Counted from the stretch's first letter, positions 26,333 to 36,032 are shown. The stretch is 64,000 nt of DNA from Bacteroidetes bacterium OLB9 (GCA_001567255.1 LNBW01000066.1:1-64000); one strand, 5' to 3'. The notes: generated from the letters alone by a model not told the origin. Numbers and translations are program-made.

Positions 26333-28453
26333 TTGGGCAATTATAATAACATATTGGATACACCTATTGAATATGTCAAAGGAATAGGTCCCTCAAAAGG
26401 CGAGACAATTCGCAAGGAATTAAACATCCACACAGTTGGAGACTTAATCCATTCTTACCCTTTCAGATATATTGATAGGACTATGTTTTACACCATAGCT
26501 GATATACGAACTGATGGAGATACTATTCAACTCAAAGGAAAATTAATGAGTTATGAAAAGATAAAAGGAAAAAACAATAGATACAGGCTTCAAGGCTTAT
26601 TTAAGGATGAAACGGGAACCTTAGAATTGGTATGGTTTCAGCAAATCAACTGGCTAGAAAAAATCCTCCACATAGGACAGGAATATATTGTCTATGGCCG
26701 AGCTACTATTTTTAATGGTAAAAAAAGTATGGCTCATCCCGAAATGGAACTCATCAGCGAAGTCAATACAAATCTGACAAAGAGTTTTGATCCTATATAT
26801 TCCAGTACTGAAAAAATGGATGCAAAAGGTCTGGACAGTAAAGCCAGACGTAAATTTATTAAAGCCATCCTTAGTACTATGACGGAAGCAGATTACCCTG
26901 AAACGCTACCTGACTATGTCATGCAAAAACTCAGAATTTGCAGTCGTTTTCAGGCTCTACAATGGATTCATTTTCCTTTAAATGAAGACCAAAAACAACT
27001 GGCTATCAACCGTATTAAATTTGAGGAATTTTTCTACCTCCAGGTACTTTTGTTGCAAAGCAAGATGTATAGAAAGCACAAATACAAAAGCGAGCCATTT
27101 CCGATAATTGGGGCATCTTTCAATACATTTTACCATCAAAATATGACATTTGAGCTGACATCAGCACAAAAAAGAGTCATTCGTGAAATTAGAGTAGATA
27201 TGGGCAAAACCGCTCAAATGAATCGATTGTTGCAGGGCGATGTTGGAAGTGGTAAAACCATCGTAGCGCTTTTATCCATGCTTATCGCAAAAGATAATGG
27301 ATTCCAGAGTTGCTTAATGGCGCCTACTGAAATTCTTGCCCAACAACACTATGAGTCGATCACAACTGCTCTCGGTGATATGGATGTTCGGGTCTCATTG
27401 CTCACAGGCAGTATCAAAGGCAAAGCGCGTGAATTAATACTAAATGAACTCGCCGATGGTACTCTTGACATCATCATAGGAACACATGCTCTGATAGAGG
27501 ATACTGTCGTATTTAAGCATCTCGGACTAGCCATTGTTGATGAGCAGCACCGGTTTGGAGTAGCACAACGAGCCAGCTTATGGAAAAAGAACGATGATTT
27601 TACACCACACATCCTCGTTATGACAGCAACACCTATTCCACGCACGCTGGCTATGACTTTATATGGAGATCTGGATGTATCAATCATAGACGAATTACCT
27701 CCAGGACGAAAAGAAATAAAAACTATTCATCAATATGAGAAAGATAGACCAGAAGTCATCAAGTTTATGCGCAATGAAATAGCAAAAGGCCGCCAGATTT
27801 ATGTAGTCTATCCACTTATTGAAGAATCTGAAAAACTAGATCTTCAAAATCTTCAAGAAGGATATGAATACTTGCTCCAGTATTTTCCTATGCCAGACTA
27901 TCAGATTAGTGTGATTCATGGCAAACTCAAGGCTAAGGATAAAGACTGGGAGATGCAACGCTTTGTCAAAAAAGCTACCCAGATAATGGTCGCTACTACC
28001 GTCATAGAAGTTGGCGTAAATGTGCCTAATGCTTCAGTTATGATTATTGAAAACACAGAGCGGTTTGGCCTTTCACAATTGCATCAATTGCGTGGGCGCG
28101 TAGGCAGAGGTGCTGAGCAATCGTATTGTATTCTGATGACCGGCTACAAACTATCCAAAGAAGCCCGTGAACGAATAGCAACTATGGTTCGTACTAACAA
28201 TGGTTTTGAAATAGCTGAGGCAGACCTTAAATTGCGCGGGCCAGGTGATATACAAGGCACACAACAAAGTGGCATCATGGATTTCAAACTTTTAAATATC
28301 GGCCAGGATAGAGCGATTATGGATGCTGCTAGAAATATTGCTATCCGCATCATAGAAAATGATCCCAAACTAGAAAAAGATATTCATAAGAACATCAAAA
28401 GGCACACAATTGAGCTCAGTAAGAAAAATAGAGACTGGGCTAGGATATCATGA
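26333..28453 (+). CDS. recG: ATP-dependent DNA helicase RecG
   Basis: A 706-residue helicase that regresses stalled forks and migrates branched DNA. The N-terminal wedge/OB domain (residues about 1-190) starts with PIEYVKGIGPSKGETIRKEL. Helicase motifs follow: LLQGDVGSGKTIVALL (Walker A, about residue 300), MAPTEILAQQH, GTHALIEDTV, IVDEQHRFGVAQR, MTATPIPRTLAMTLYG, TTVIEVGVNVPNASVM and HQLRGRVGRG. It starts at TTG; no better in-frame ATG lies upstream. Length is standard. Confidence 0.96.
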   Translation: MGNYNNILDTPIEYVKGIGPSKGETIRKELNIHTVGDLIHSYPFRYIDRTMFYTIADIRTDGDTIQLKGKLMSYEKIKGKNNRYRLQGLFKDETGTLELVWFQQINWLEKILHIGQEYIVYGRATIFNGKKSMAHPEMELISEVNTNLTKSFDPIYSSTEKMDAKGLDSKARRKFIKAILSTMTEADYPETLPDYVMQKLRICSRFQALQWIHFPLNEDQKQLAINRIKFEEFFYLQVLLLQSKMYRKHKYKSEPFPIIGASFNTFYHQNMTFELTSAQKRVIREIRVDMGKTAQMNRLLQGDVGSGKTIVALLSMLIAKDNGFQSCLMAPTEILAQQHYESITTALGDMDVRVSLLTGSIKGKARELILNELADGTLDIIIGTHALIEDTVVFKHLGLAIVDEQHRFGVAQRASLWKKNDDFTPHILVMTATPIPRTLAMTLYGDLDVSIIDELPPGRKEIKTIHQYEKDRPEVIKFMRNEIAKGRQIYVVYPLIEESEKLDLQNLQEGYEYLLQYFPMPDYQISVIHGKLKAKDKDWEMQRFVKKATQIMVATTVIEVGVNVPNASVMIIENTERFGLSQLHQLRGRVGRGAEQSYCILMTGYKLSKEARERIATMVRTNNGFEIAEADLKLRGPGDIQGTQQSGIMDFKLLNIGQDRAIMDAARNIAIRIIENDPKLEKDIHKNIKRHTIELSKKNRDWARIS

Positions 28454-28645
28454 GCGTTATCATATCTTATCTGATATTCGGTTTTCTTTCCTCAATTATT
28501 AAAACCTTGCCTATTGATTAAAAATACCGAACCTCCCATCTATTTGGTAGCCATTCCATTCGCATCAAAACCTAAAGAGCAATATGGATTCAACGGGAGC
28601 AATATCAACAATGATTCTTATCATACATTAATTTTTATCGTCAGG

Positions 28646-28753
28646 TATTGTCAAATTCAAAAAAATATTGTAACTTGCGAAAGTGCGAGACGATTTCAAC
28701 TGGTTTTGGCCAAAAGGCTTTGAAACTCTATTGGTTGTCCGCACTTTTTTTAC
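28646..28753 (+). ncRNA. candidate small hairpin RNA or long terminator-like structure
   Basis: A near-consensus promoter (TATTG at 28646-28650, 20 bases, TAACTTGCG at 28671-28679) is followed at once by a long imperfect hairpin. The base stem is AAGTGCG/CGCACTT (28681-28687 with 28740-28746), then GACGA/TTGTC, then TTTCAA/TTGAAA (28694-28699 with 28720-28725). A T7 run closes it. This could be a roughly 65-base RNA, or only the terminator of recG. The rest of the 387-base gap shows no gene. Confidence 0.4.
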
Positions 28754-28790
28754 TTATAACAACACTATTTTTGAAAAATATCTAACTTCA

Positions 28791-28822
28791 TTCTGTTCAA
28801 CATCATTTTTCCTTACATTTGT
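28791..28822 (+). promoter_or_regulatory. promoter of the FAD/Fe-S oxidoreductase gene
   Basis: TTCTG at 28791 and TACATTTGT at 28814-28822 are 18 bases apart. The -7 box is a perfect match. It ends 18 bases before the GTG start. Confidence 0.5.
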
Positions 28823-28840
28823 AGGATAAATAGTTTAGAA

Positions 28841-31744
28841 GTGCATTCCTCCAAATCACAGAAAATTCAACAATTTCTTAAAGAAGTACAGGCGATATCT
28901 CCTAACACTGTAAAAGCAGATATTCAAACACTGGGACTGTATGCTACCGATGCTTCACTTTATCAGGTATTTCCGCTTGCAGTAGCAATACCCAGAGATG
29001 AAAAAGAATTAATTGACATCATACGACTTGCTAATCAATACGAAGTCCCTGTGCTACCTAGGGGCAGTGCTACCAGTCTAGCCGGTCAAACCGTTAATAA
29101 ATCACTGGTCATAGACTTCACCAGATATTTTAGCAAAATCCTAGAAATCAATGTAGAAGAAAGGTATGCCATAGTGCAGCCCGGAGTGGTGCGTGACTGG
29201 CTCAATGATGCGCTCAAACCTCATCGACTGCATTTTGCACCTGATCCAGCTACCACTAGTAGAGCGACCTTTGGTGGAATGATAGCCAATAATTCATCGG
29301 GAACACGCAGTATTAAATACGGCAAAACCATCGACCACTTATTAGAGCTCAAAGTATTGCTAATGGATGGAACGATACTCCGCATGGGTGCACTCACACC
29401 AGATGCCTATGATGAAAAATGCCGGCAAAAAGACCGAGAAGGTGCCATTTACCGAAAGTTTAGAAGCATTATTCATGACAATAAAGGTGCTATCAAAGAA
29501 GCATATCCTACAGTTTTAAGGCGGGTTCAAGGCTACCCGTTAGATGAGTTTATAGGAACTGACCAATGGAATTTTGCAAAGATCTTGTCCGGTTCTGAAG
29601 GCAGTCTTGGTATCATTCTAGAAGCCAAAGTTCATCTTGAACCGCTTCCAAACTTTAGAGCTGCGTATAATGTACATTACAATGACAGAATGAAGGCCAT
29701 CCGCGAAGTTCAAAAAATAGTTGACTTTCATCCGATAGCGGTCGAGATGCTGGATTATAATGTCTTCAGACAGAGCATTCGTAACAATGTAACTAAAGAA
29801 TTGCATAAGATGCTGATCGAAGGAAAGCCGGAAGCCACACTTTTTGTCGAGTTTTATGCTGATACCCAACAAAAATTAAATGAACAAATCACAGCTTTTG
29901 GCAATTGGCTCAAGGAAAACAGCAGCGGATATGCCTTTCCACTATATCGAGAAGAAAAAACAATCAATGCAGCTATCGAACTGCGCAAAAAAGGCCTAGG
30001 ACTGATCATGGGTGATCCTACAGGTCGTAAACCTATACCATTTATTGAAGATCAAGCCATTCCGTTAGAACATCTAGCTGATTACATTCAAGCCGTACTC
30101 TATATTTGCGACAAATATGATGTAAAAACGGTACTTTATGCCCATGCAAGCGTAGGTGTACTGCACGTCCGTCCTGAGCTTGACATGACTAAGCAAGAAG
30201 ATATCGAAATTATGAAAAAGATCTCTAGTGAAGTCTTCAAACTCGTCAAGCAATATAAAGGATCATGGTCTGGTGAGCACGGTGATGGTCGAAATCGCGG
30301 ACCCAAACTTAGAGAATATTTTGGTGAAGAAGTATATCAATGTTTACGCGAAGTAAAAGAAGCTTTTGACCCCAAGTATTTACTTAATCCCGGCATCATT
30401 ATCGATGTTCCGCCTATGGATGAACATCTGAGATATGGTACAGAATACAAAGAAAAAAAATACGACTTCGTATATCAATATCGAAAGGATCGATCTTTTG
30501 AAAACATCGTTCATAATTGCTCAGGACTTGGAGTATGTAGGAATCACTATGGTGGCGGCATGTGTCCCAGCTTCCGAGCTACATTGGATGAAAAGTCCTC
30601 TACTCGCGGTCGTGCCAATGCATTAAGATTAGGTATTTCCGGGCAGTTTGGATTTTCATCGCTTACTGATCCTAAAGTACTAGATACACTAGATTTGTGC
30701 TTATCCTGCAAGGCCTGTAAATCAGAATGTCCTTCTAATGTAGATATGGCTAAACTTAAAAGTGAGGTACTTCAACTCAAACACGATGAAAGCAAAATCA
30801 GTTTGAAAGAAAAAGCTATTAGAGAAAATGCTTCAATGTCAGCAAAAATAGCCGGATGGAAAGCGCCAATATTTAACTTTTTCCTGAAAAATTCATTATT
30901 TAAACGAATGGCTGAAAAATGGATGGGTATCGACAGAAGGCGACAATTACCACTCTATGCCACAACATCGCTCGAGGAATGGTACCACAAGCACTATAAA
31001 CCCAAGGGCTACGATAGAAAAGTTGTGTTGTTTGCTGATACCTATATCAACTATCACGAAATTAAAGTCGGTAAAGCTGCTATTCGCCTCCTAAATGACT
31101 GTGGCTATGAGGTACTGTTAGCCGCTGTAGGCTGTTGTCAACGTCCACGCATTTCTAATGGATTTCTTAAAGAAGCCAAGGCTGCAGGAACAGCCGTAGT
31201 TGAGCAACTCATTCCCTATATGGAGCAAGGGCTGAAAATCGTAGTCTGTGAGCCATCATGTACCTCGGCTTTTCTGGATGATATCCCCGACCTGCTGGAA
31301 AATGATGCATGGGCAGACCAGCTTCAGAATCATGTACAAGCGATAGATGTCTTCCTGAGTGAAGCCTTGGAATCAGGTGCGTTGAAGGGTAAATTTGTAG
31401 CAACTTCAGACCATATTCTACTGCATGGCCACTGTCATCAAAAATCACTGTTTGGCACTGCAGGCATGCACCACATTTACGACAGTATCGAAGGCTTACA
31501 ATATTATGAACCTGATTCAGGATGCTGTGGCATGGCCGGATCTTTTGGCTACGAAAAAGAACACTATGATGTATCTAAAAAAGTAGCTGACCTGGTACTC
31601 ATACCCGAAATCAATAAAACCGCTGATCAAACTTTAATTGTCACTAGTGGATTTAGTTGCCGACACCAAATCAATGACTTTACCGACAGGACACCGGTGC
31701 ACTGGGTAGAGAGCATCCGATTTGTACAAGATACTGCAAAATAG
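28841..31744 (+). CDS. FAD-linked oxidase with Fe-S/CCG domains (YdiJ/D-2-hydroxyacid dehydrogenase type)
   Basis: A 967-residue fusion, GTG start. Residues about 35-250 are the FAD_binding_4 domain (VPVLPRGSATSLAGQTVNKSLVID, TFGGMIANNSSGTRSIKYGKT, GSEGSLGIILEAKV). Residues 270-530 are the FAD-oxidase C-terminal domain (VLYAHASVGVLHVRPELDM, WSGEHGDGRNRG, FDPKYLLNPG). Then come 4Fe-4S clusters (CSGLGVCR, CLSCKACKSECPSNVDMAKLK) and two CCG repeats (VGCCQRPR, DSGCCGMAGSFGYEKE). The order matches YdiJ, a D-2-hydroxyglutarate oxidising enzyme, but D-lactate or another 2-hydroxyacid is also possible. Electrons probably go to the quinone pool. Confidence 0.9.
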   Translation: MHSSKSQKIQQFLKEVQAISPNTVKADIQTLGLYATDASLYQVFPLAVAIPRDEKELIDIIRLANQYEVPVLPRGSATSLAGQTVNKSLVIDFTRYFSKILEINVEERYAIVQPGVVRDWLNDALKPHRLHFAPDPATTSRATFGGMIANNSSGTRSIKYGKTIDHLLELKVLLMDGTILRMGALTPDAYDEKCRQKDREGAIYRKFRSIIHDNKGAIKEAYPTVLRRVQGYPLDEFIGTDQWNFAKILSGSEGSLGIILEAKVHLEPLPNFRAAYNVHYNDRMKAIREVQKIVDFHPIAVEMLDYNVFRQSIRNNVTKELHKMLIEGKPEATLFVEFYADTQQKLNEQITAFGNWLKENSSGYAFPLYREEKTINAAIELRKKGLGLIMGDPTGRKPIPFIEDQAIPLEHLADYIQAVLYICDKYDVKTVLYAHASVGVLHVRPELDMTKQEDIEIMKKISSEVFKLVKQYKGSWSGEHGDGRNRGPKLREYFGEEVYQCLREVKEAFDPKYLLNPGIIIDVPPMDEHLRYGTEYKEKKYDFVYQYRKDRSFENIVHNCSGLGVCRNHYGGGMCPSFRATLDEKSSTRGRANALRLGISGQFGFSSLTDPKVLDTLDLCLSCKACKSECPSNVDMAKLKSEVLQLKHDESKISLKEKAIRENASMSAKIAGWKAPIFNFFLKNSLFKRMAEKWMGIDRRRQLPLYATTSLEEWYHKHYKPKGYDRKVVLFADTYINYHEIKVGKAAIRLLNDCGYEVLLAAVGCCQRPRISNGFLKEAKAAGTAVVEQLIPYMEQGLKIVVCEPSCTSAFLDDIPDLLENDAWADQLQNHVQAIDVFLSEALESGALKGKFVATSDHILLHGHCHQKSLFGTAGMHHIYDSIEGLQYYEPDSGCCGMAGSFGYEKEHYDVSKKVADLVLIPEINKTADQTLIVTSGFSCRHQINDFTDRTPVHWVESIRFVQDTAK

Positions 31745-31745
31745 G

Positions 31746-32063
31746 TTATACAATCACAGCTGTACCGCTGATGGCTACCATCAACATGCTTCCTTTGCCA
31801 CCTACGGTTTCATAGTCGATATCTATACCAATGACGGCATTAGCACCCATCCTTTGAGCTCTCTTTTCCAGCTCTTTTAGTGCCTTTTCTTTAGCATCGT
31901 AAAGAATGCTTTCATAAGATGAAGAGCGTCCACCGACAACATCTGTTATTTTTGCAAAAAAATCTTTGACAAAATTAGCGCCAATGATGACCTCACTAGT
32001 CACAACACCGAGATAGGTCTGCACTGGATATCCTTCTATTTGATGAGTAGTAGAGAGTAACAT
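31746..32063 (-). CDS. YbjQ/UPF0145 family protein
   Basis: A 105-residue protein of the heavy-metal-binding-like YbjQ family: STTHQIEGYPVQTYLGVVTSEVIIGANFVKDF, then DAKEKALKELEKRAQRMGANAVIGIDIDYE and a final SMLMVAISGTAVIV. The family forms pentamers, and its function is not established. It converges on the oxidoreductase gene, with a single base between the two stops. Confidence 0.9.
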   Translation of the reverse strand: MLLSTTHQIEGYPVQTYLGVVTSEVIIGANFVKDFFAKITDVVGGRSSSYESILYDAKEKALKELEKRAQRMGANAVIGIDIDYETVGGKGSMLMVAISGTAVIV

Positions 32064-32235
32064 ATATTTTTATTTATGAAGATTGAAATGGTTTATACAA
32101 TGAGTTTTAACATGAATTTAAACGTGTAAATCCTTTTATCAGTTCCCTAAGGAGGAAATGATAATCTTGCTATTAATAAAATGACATATTTAGAATTTAG
32201 AAAATTAATTGTACAGCCATTTAAAAATAAGCATA

Positions 32236-32434
32236 CTTTACACCTTAGATTCTTAAAACGAAAATATGCATTGAAAATTGACTATATGAAAATGCTACCT
32301 CATATCTATTTTGGCACTCGTTTTCTTGTCCTCGACATAGTAAAACTATACCTAAAGAATAAAAAACGCTGGGCCTCATAGCTATTTTGTATCATTTCCC
32401 TTTGTCACAAAGTCTATTGAGTATTATGGGTTAA
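32236..32434 (+). repeat. dispersed intergenic repeat family 2, copy 2
   Basis: This is the best-preserved copy. It includes TTTACACCTTAGA, a TCATATCTATTTTGGCACTC block, CCTCGACATAGTAAAACTAT with the 13-base palindromic core ATAGT-AAA-ACTAT, GGGCCTCATAGC, a CTTTG-TCA-CAAAG mini-hairpin and ATTATGGGTTAAA. It ends 28 bases before the rhlE -7 box. A 66-codon open frame through it (32181-32381) is not credible as a gene. Confidence 0.75.
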
Positions 32435-32461
32435 ACCATCATCCCTAAGACAAATTTTCCT

Positions 32462-32470
32462 TACTTTTGC
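32462..32470 (+). promoter_or_regulatory. -7 box for the rhlE-like gene
   Basis: TACTTTTGC is a full match to TAnnTTTGC, giving a leader of about 10 bases before the ATG at 32487. Confidence 0.55.
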
Positions 32471-32486
32471 TGCAATAATCAATACA

Positions 32487-33749
32487 ATGCGCTTTTCACA
32501 ATATCACTTTGTTGACGAAATCAAGCATAATCTGGAGAAGATGGGCTTTAAAAAACCCACGGACATCCAGTATAAATGTATCCCCAATATTCTGAAAGGT
32601 GAAGATCTGCTCGCCATCGCTCAGACAGGCACGGGCAAGACTGCCGCCTTTGCCATACCAGTGATACATATCTTACATAGCAAAATCAATCCCAAGCGAC
32701 AGACCGGAATCCGATGTATAGTGATGGTTCCTACACGAGAACTAGCCATCCAAATCAATGAGGTATTTACAACATTGGCAAAAAATACAAGAGTCTCATC
32801 GATGTCTGTTTTTGGCGGTGTAGAGCAAGATCCTCAGATAGCTAAACTCGCTAAAGGTGTGGATATTCTTATTGCCACACCTGGGCGATTGTTTGACCTA
32901 GTCAGTCAAGGACATATTCAACTCCATCGTGCTGAAATACTCATCCTAGACGAAGCCGATCATATGCTAGATCTGGGATTTATTAAAGATATTCGCGATC
33001 TGATTCGATTTCTATCTAAAAAAAGGCAAACGCTATTTTTCTCAGCAACGATTGATGAAAAAATCAAAGACCTCGCCTACTCTCTTGTCAAAAATCCAAT
33101 AAGAATCCAGGTTTCGCCCAAAGATCCAGTCTCTAAAAATGTCGATCACTCCGTTGTTTTTGTAGATATGGACGACAAGCGATTTTTTCTGGAACGCATG
33201 GTAAAGGAAAATCCGGAAAGTAAAATTTTAGTTTTTGTGCGCACTAAAGTCAGATGTGAGCGTGTACAAGCGGCCATGCAACGGGTAGGCATAGATGCGG
33301 TCTTTATGCATGGCGGCAAGGACCAAAAAGATCGTCTGGATGTACTGAATCAATTCAGATCCGGTAAAGTAAAAATGTTGATTGCTACCGATGTCAGCGC
33401 TCGAGGTATCGACATTCCTGATGTGGATTTTGTAGTCAATTATGACCTACCGGAGCACCCAGAAAATTATGTCCATCGTGTAGGTCGTACAGGACGAGGC
33501 ATGAAAAAAGGAATGGCCTACTCATTTTGTGACGAGGCAGAGCAACCACTTCTTAAGGCCATTGAAAACTATATAGGCAAACAGGTTAAAGTCCTTGAGC
33601 TCACCAATGAAGGCTATCAAGAGATAACGACGCTATCAGATGCCAAAAATCTCCGTATGGAGGATATTATCGATGCACTTAGTCCTGAACCTAATAAAAG
33701 ATATGGTGTAAAAAAAGCCGAAGCACAAAAAGTAGATATCGTAAAGTAG
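32487..33749 (+). CDS. DEAD-box RNA helicase (RhlE type)
   Basis: A 420-residue ATP-dependent RNA helicase. The Q motif GFKKPTDIQYKCIP is followed by AQTGTGKTAAFAIP (motif I), VPTRELAIQI, GGVEQDPQ, TPGRLFDL, LDEADHMLDLGF (DEAD), FFSATI (SAT), VFVRTK, MHGGKDQKDR, ATDVSARGIDIP and VHRVGRTGRG. The C-terminal tail is short (about 60 residues past the core), as in the compact RhlE group. RhlE acts in ribosome assembly and RNA turnover. It has its own promoter immediately after a repeat copy. Confidence 0.92.
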   Translation: MRFSQYHFVDEIKHNLEKMGFKKPTDIQYKCIPNILKGEDLLAIAQTGTGKTAAFAIPVIHILHSKINPKRQTGIRCIVMVPTRELAIQINEVFTTLAKNTRVSSMSVFGGVEQDPQIAKLAKGVDILIATPGRLFDLVSQGHIQLHRAEILILDEADHMLDLGFIKDIRDLIRFLSKKRQTLFFSATIDEKIKDLAYSLVKNPIRIQVSPKDPVSKNVDHSVVFVDMDDKRFFLERMVKENPESKILVFVRTKVRCERVQAAMQRVGIDAVFMHGGKDQKDRLDVLNQFRSGKVKMLIATDVSARGIDIPDVDFVVNYDLPEHPENYVHRVGRTGRGMKKGMAYSFCDEAEQPLLKAIENYIGKQVKVLELTNEGYQEITTLSDAKNLRMEDIIDALSPEPNKRYGVKKAEAQKVDIVK

Positions 33750-33892
33750 TCTTTTCAACACACTTGCTCAAAATGATTTTTATAACAATCACCACAATTG
33801 GTCATTACAGTCAATGTCAATTTTTGATCACAAATACCCCAATAATAATTACACGGCTGGGAGCAATGTCGTAAAACGGACTTTTACCCAAA

Positions 33893-34062
33893 TTACACCT
33901 TAGAAATTAACTACATGAGAATGCTACTTCATATCCATTTCGGTACTCGTTTTCCTGCCCTTGACATTGCAAAATTATGCTTGAAGAATAAAAACTCCGA
34001 GCCTCATAGCGATTTTGAATCATTTTCCTTCGTCACAAAGTCTGATGATTAATATGAGTTAA
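33893..34062 (+). repeat. dispersed intergenic repeat family 2, copy 3
   Basis: This copy aligns with copy 2 through TTACACCTTAGA, ATGCTACTTCATATCCATTTCGG, GAATAAAAACTCCGAGCCTCATAGC and TCGTCACAAAGTCTGATGATTAATATG. The inner palindrome is degenerate (CATTGCAAAATTATG). The rest of the 400-base gap between rhlE and the next gene is otherwise empty. Confidence 0.75.
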
Positions 34063-34109
34063 ATAAAAATTAATTTAGCTTATTTCTATTTAGATTTAAT
34101 CTTAATTAA

Positions 34110-34118
34110 TATCTTTGC
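34110..34118 (+). promoter_or_regulatory. -7 box for the membrane protein gene at 34150
   Basis: TATCTTTGC is identical to the tRNA-Glu box and lies 31 bases before the ATG. Confidence 0.55.
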
Positions 34119-34149
34119 GTGACCAATCAATCCAAAATTAAAAAATAGA

Positions 34150-35043
34150 ATGGACAAGAGGAGTGTTAGAAACGGTATATTATCATTTTTCGTCGTTTTA
34201 CTTTTGATGCCAATAGGTCATGCGCTGATGGTGATGAATGAGATCGTGCTTGAGGATCAAAAGTATAATGGAGCTATTGCTATAGGTTTTCTGGGATTAG
34301 TATTACTCATCTGGGGCTTAAAGAAAAACAGTCATCCAACATTGGCAACTTTACTTGGATTCCTAGGAGCTGTACTGGTTTGGACAGGATGGATAGAGTT
34401 TTCATTTATGTGGGTCGCTGAAAAAAACAATGTAGCTCATTATATGGAAGGTGGTGAAATTGCAACAAAAAGAGAGTATCTCGTCATGCTATCGTCACTA
34501 GGTTTGCTTGTGACCGTCACGCTTTTCTATTATTTTTCGCGAAGCAATTGTACTTTTTTTATATGGTTACAGCGATTCTCAGGCATACGCAAAGAAATCA
34601 TGATGCAGACAGGATACAAAAAACCGCTCGCTGTTACAACATTTATTGAGACAATCATGATTTTGTGGTTCTTTTACATTCTATTGCTAGTGGTTTATGA
34701 TCCTGATATCGCTGGTGACCGACATATAGCCACTTATATTGTAGGTTTTGGCTCTCTGGTGTGGTCGTTATACTTAATAACAAGACTGCTTAGAATACAA
34801 TCCTTTGATTATGCCGTTAGATATGCCGTGCCGACCGTGATCATTTTCTGGAATTTTGTAGAGGTACTGGGTCGTTGGGAATTGTTTAATGAAATTTGGA
34901 TTGAGCCTATCACATACTGGAAAGAAGTATCAGCATTTGTAATAGCTCTTTTTGTGTTACTCTATATTTTCATTAAAAACCCTGCATTCAATCGCAAAGC
35001 AAGCAAGGATATGACCATCGGTAAGATGGAGCAGGTTGCTTGA
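34150..35043 (+). CDS. multi-pass membrane protein of unknown function
   Basis: A 297-residue integral membrane protein with about eight hydrophobic segments. They include ILSFFVVLLLMPIGHALM (residues 10-27), the pair around 45-80, LSSLGLLVTVTLFYYF near 115, IMILWFFYILLLVVY near 180, and a last VIALFVLLYIFI helix before a short basic tail. I do not recognise a named family. No signal peptide or enzymatic motif is seen. It is monocistronic and converges with the next gene. Confidence 0.75.
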   Translation: MDKRSVRNGILSFFVVLLLMPIGHALMVMNEIVLEDQKYNGAIAIGFLGLVLLIWGLKKNSHPTLATLLGFLGAVLVWTGWIEFSFMWVAEKNNVAHYMEGGEIATKREYLVMLSSLGLLVTVTLFYYFSRSNCTFFIWLQRFSGIRKEIMMQTGYKKPLAVTTFIETIMILWFFYILLLVVYDPDIAGDRHIATYIVGFGSLVWSLYLITRLLRIQSFDYAVRYAVPTVIIFWNFVEVLGRWELFNEIWIEPITYWKEVSAFVIALFVLLYIFIKNPAFNRKASKDMTIGKMEQVA

Positions 35044-35065
35044 TAATAAGCTTATAGCTCAGCAA

Positions 35066-35590
35066 CTATGTTTTAAGCTGACCGATTTTCTTGAGCGCCT
35101 CCGTTATTTCATCCGGTTTGTTGGTACCGATAAGTATTTTCTTTCCGTCGATAAATTCAAGATTCAATCCTTGGTTGCCTGAAACATTATAGGCTATACC
35201 TTTTCCAAATAGACCGAACCGTAATCCCCAACCTCCAAATTCTGCCAGTGGCGCATACGTTCGAACGTACGATTTCTTGATTTGATCCCAAGTGTAATGC
35301 TTAAAAGTTAAGTGCATCGGAAAAAAGCGTACATAAATACCATCTTCTTTGATGAATGTTTCAAGCTTGAAAAAAAGAAAAGCAATAGTCAGAGCCAACA
35401 TCATAACAGTTAAAAACAAAAGTCCAGAATCACTCATGGGCTTATCGCCGAATGGGTGCCCTCCTATAACCTGACGAAATACACCAAATAAAAACAAGCC
35501 GTTGACTGCCGATAGTATAACCCAAATCCACCATTGTTTGAATCTTTGGGTTTCCTCAAATACTATTTTATTTCCCATGGTGTTTGTCAA
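35066..35590 (-). CDS. two-helix membrane protein of unknown function (PH-like)
   Basis: A 174-residue protein. Two helices (WWIWVILSAVNGLFLFGVF, about residues 15-33, and LLFLTVMMLALTIAFLFF, about 52-69) are followed by a soluble domain with short strands (FIKEDGIYVRFFPMHL, TWDQIKKSYVRTYAP, GIAYNVSGNQGLNLEF, KKILIGTNKPDEITEALKKI). The layout resembles bacterial PH-domain-like membrane proteins (DUF6141 in some databases), but I hold this loosely. It converges with the gene ending at 35043. Confidence 0.7.
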   Translation of the reverse strand: MTNTMGNKIVFEETQRFKQWWIWVILSAVNGLFLFGVFRQVIGGHPFGDKPMSDSGLLFLTVMMLALTIAFLFFKLETFIKEDGIYVRFFPMHLTFKHYTWDQIKKSYVRTYAPLAEFGGWGLRFGLFGKGIAYNVSGNQGLNLEFIDGKKILIGTNKPDEITEALKKIGQLKT

Positions 35591-36032
35591 TTTAGATTGA
35601 ATTAGTGTTTGCTAAAACTGAATTAACTTAACGTCCTTTAAAATTATAAGAATAAACTTTTTAATTCTATTTATATTTATCTGCTTTATGCAGTAGAGCG
35701 AAAGAGGCACTGATCCTATCCACCCTTAATCGGTTCATTTCGTCAAAGAATTTGCGTTTGATGCTACGCATTTCACTTCGTTCCTATCCATTATCGCTTA
35801 TTTTTAGAACTAGGTTCATTTTTGATGTATATATTTACTTCAATTGACTTTTTTCAGCAGACTCAAATTAAAAAAAGCAACACTCAAAATCATCCTGTTC
35901 AAACTGCTTAAATAACTCAGTCTAGCAATCAATCTTAGTTTCTTTGGAGCTAAATACGAAGACAATATAATTCAATACTAACGATGCAATCAACAAAATG
36001 CTCTCTTACTTCGCATCAGAAATGTAAAGCGT
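35591..36032. other. intergenic stretch with possible decayed coding sequence
   Basis: No intact gene is visible. The minus strand has several start-less open stretches of 30-42 codons in different frames between about 35690 and 35990, which could be remnants of a broken gene, but I cannot identify any product. No repeat copy is seen here. Confidence 0.35.

Noticed and set aside
28514..28723. A 69-codon open frame after recG
   Set aside because: It runs into the hairpin structure, has no recognisable motif, and the nucleotide pattern is better explained by a structured RNA or terminator.
32181..32381. A 66-codon open frame upstream of the rhlE-like gene
   Set aside because: Most of it lies within repeat family 2, other copies do not keep the same frame, and it has no recognisable domain.
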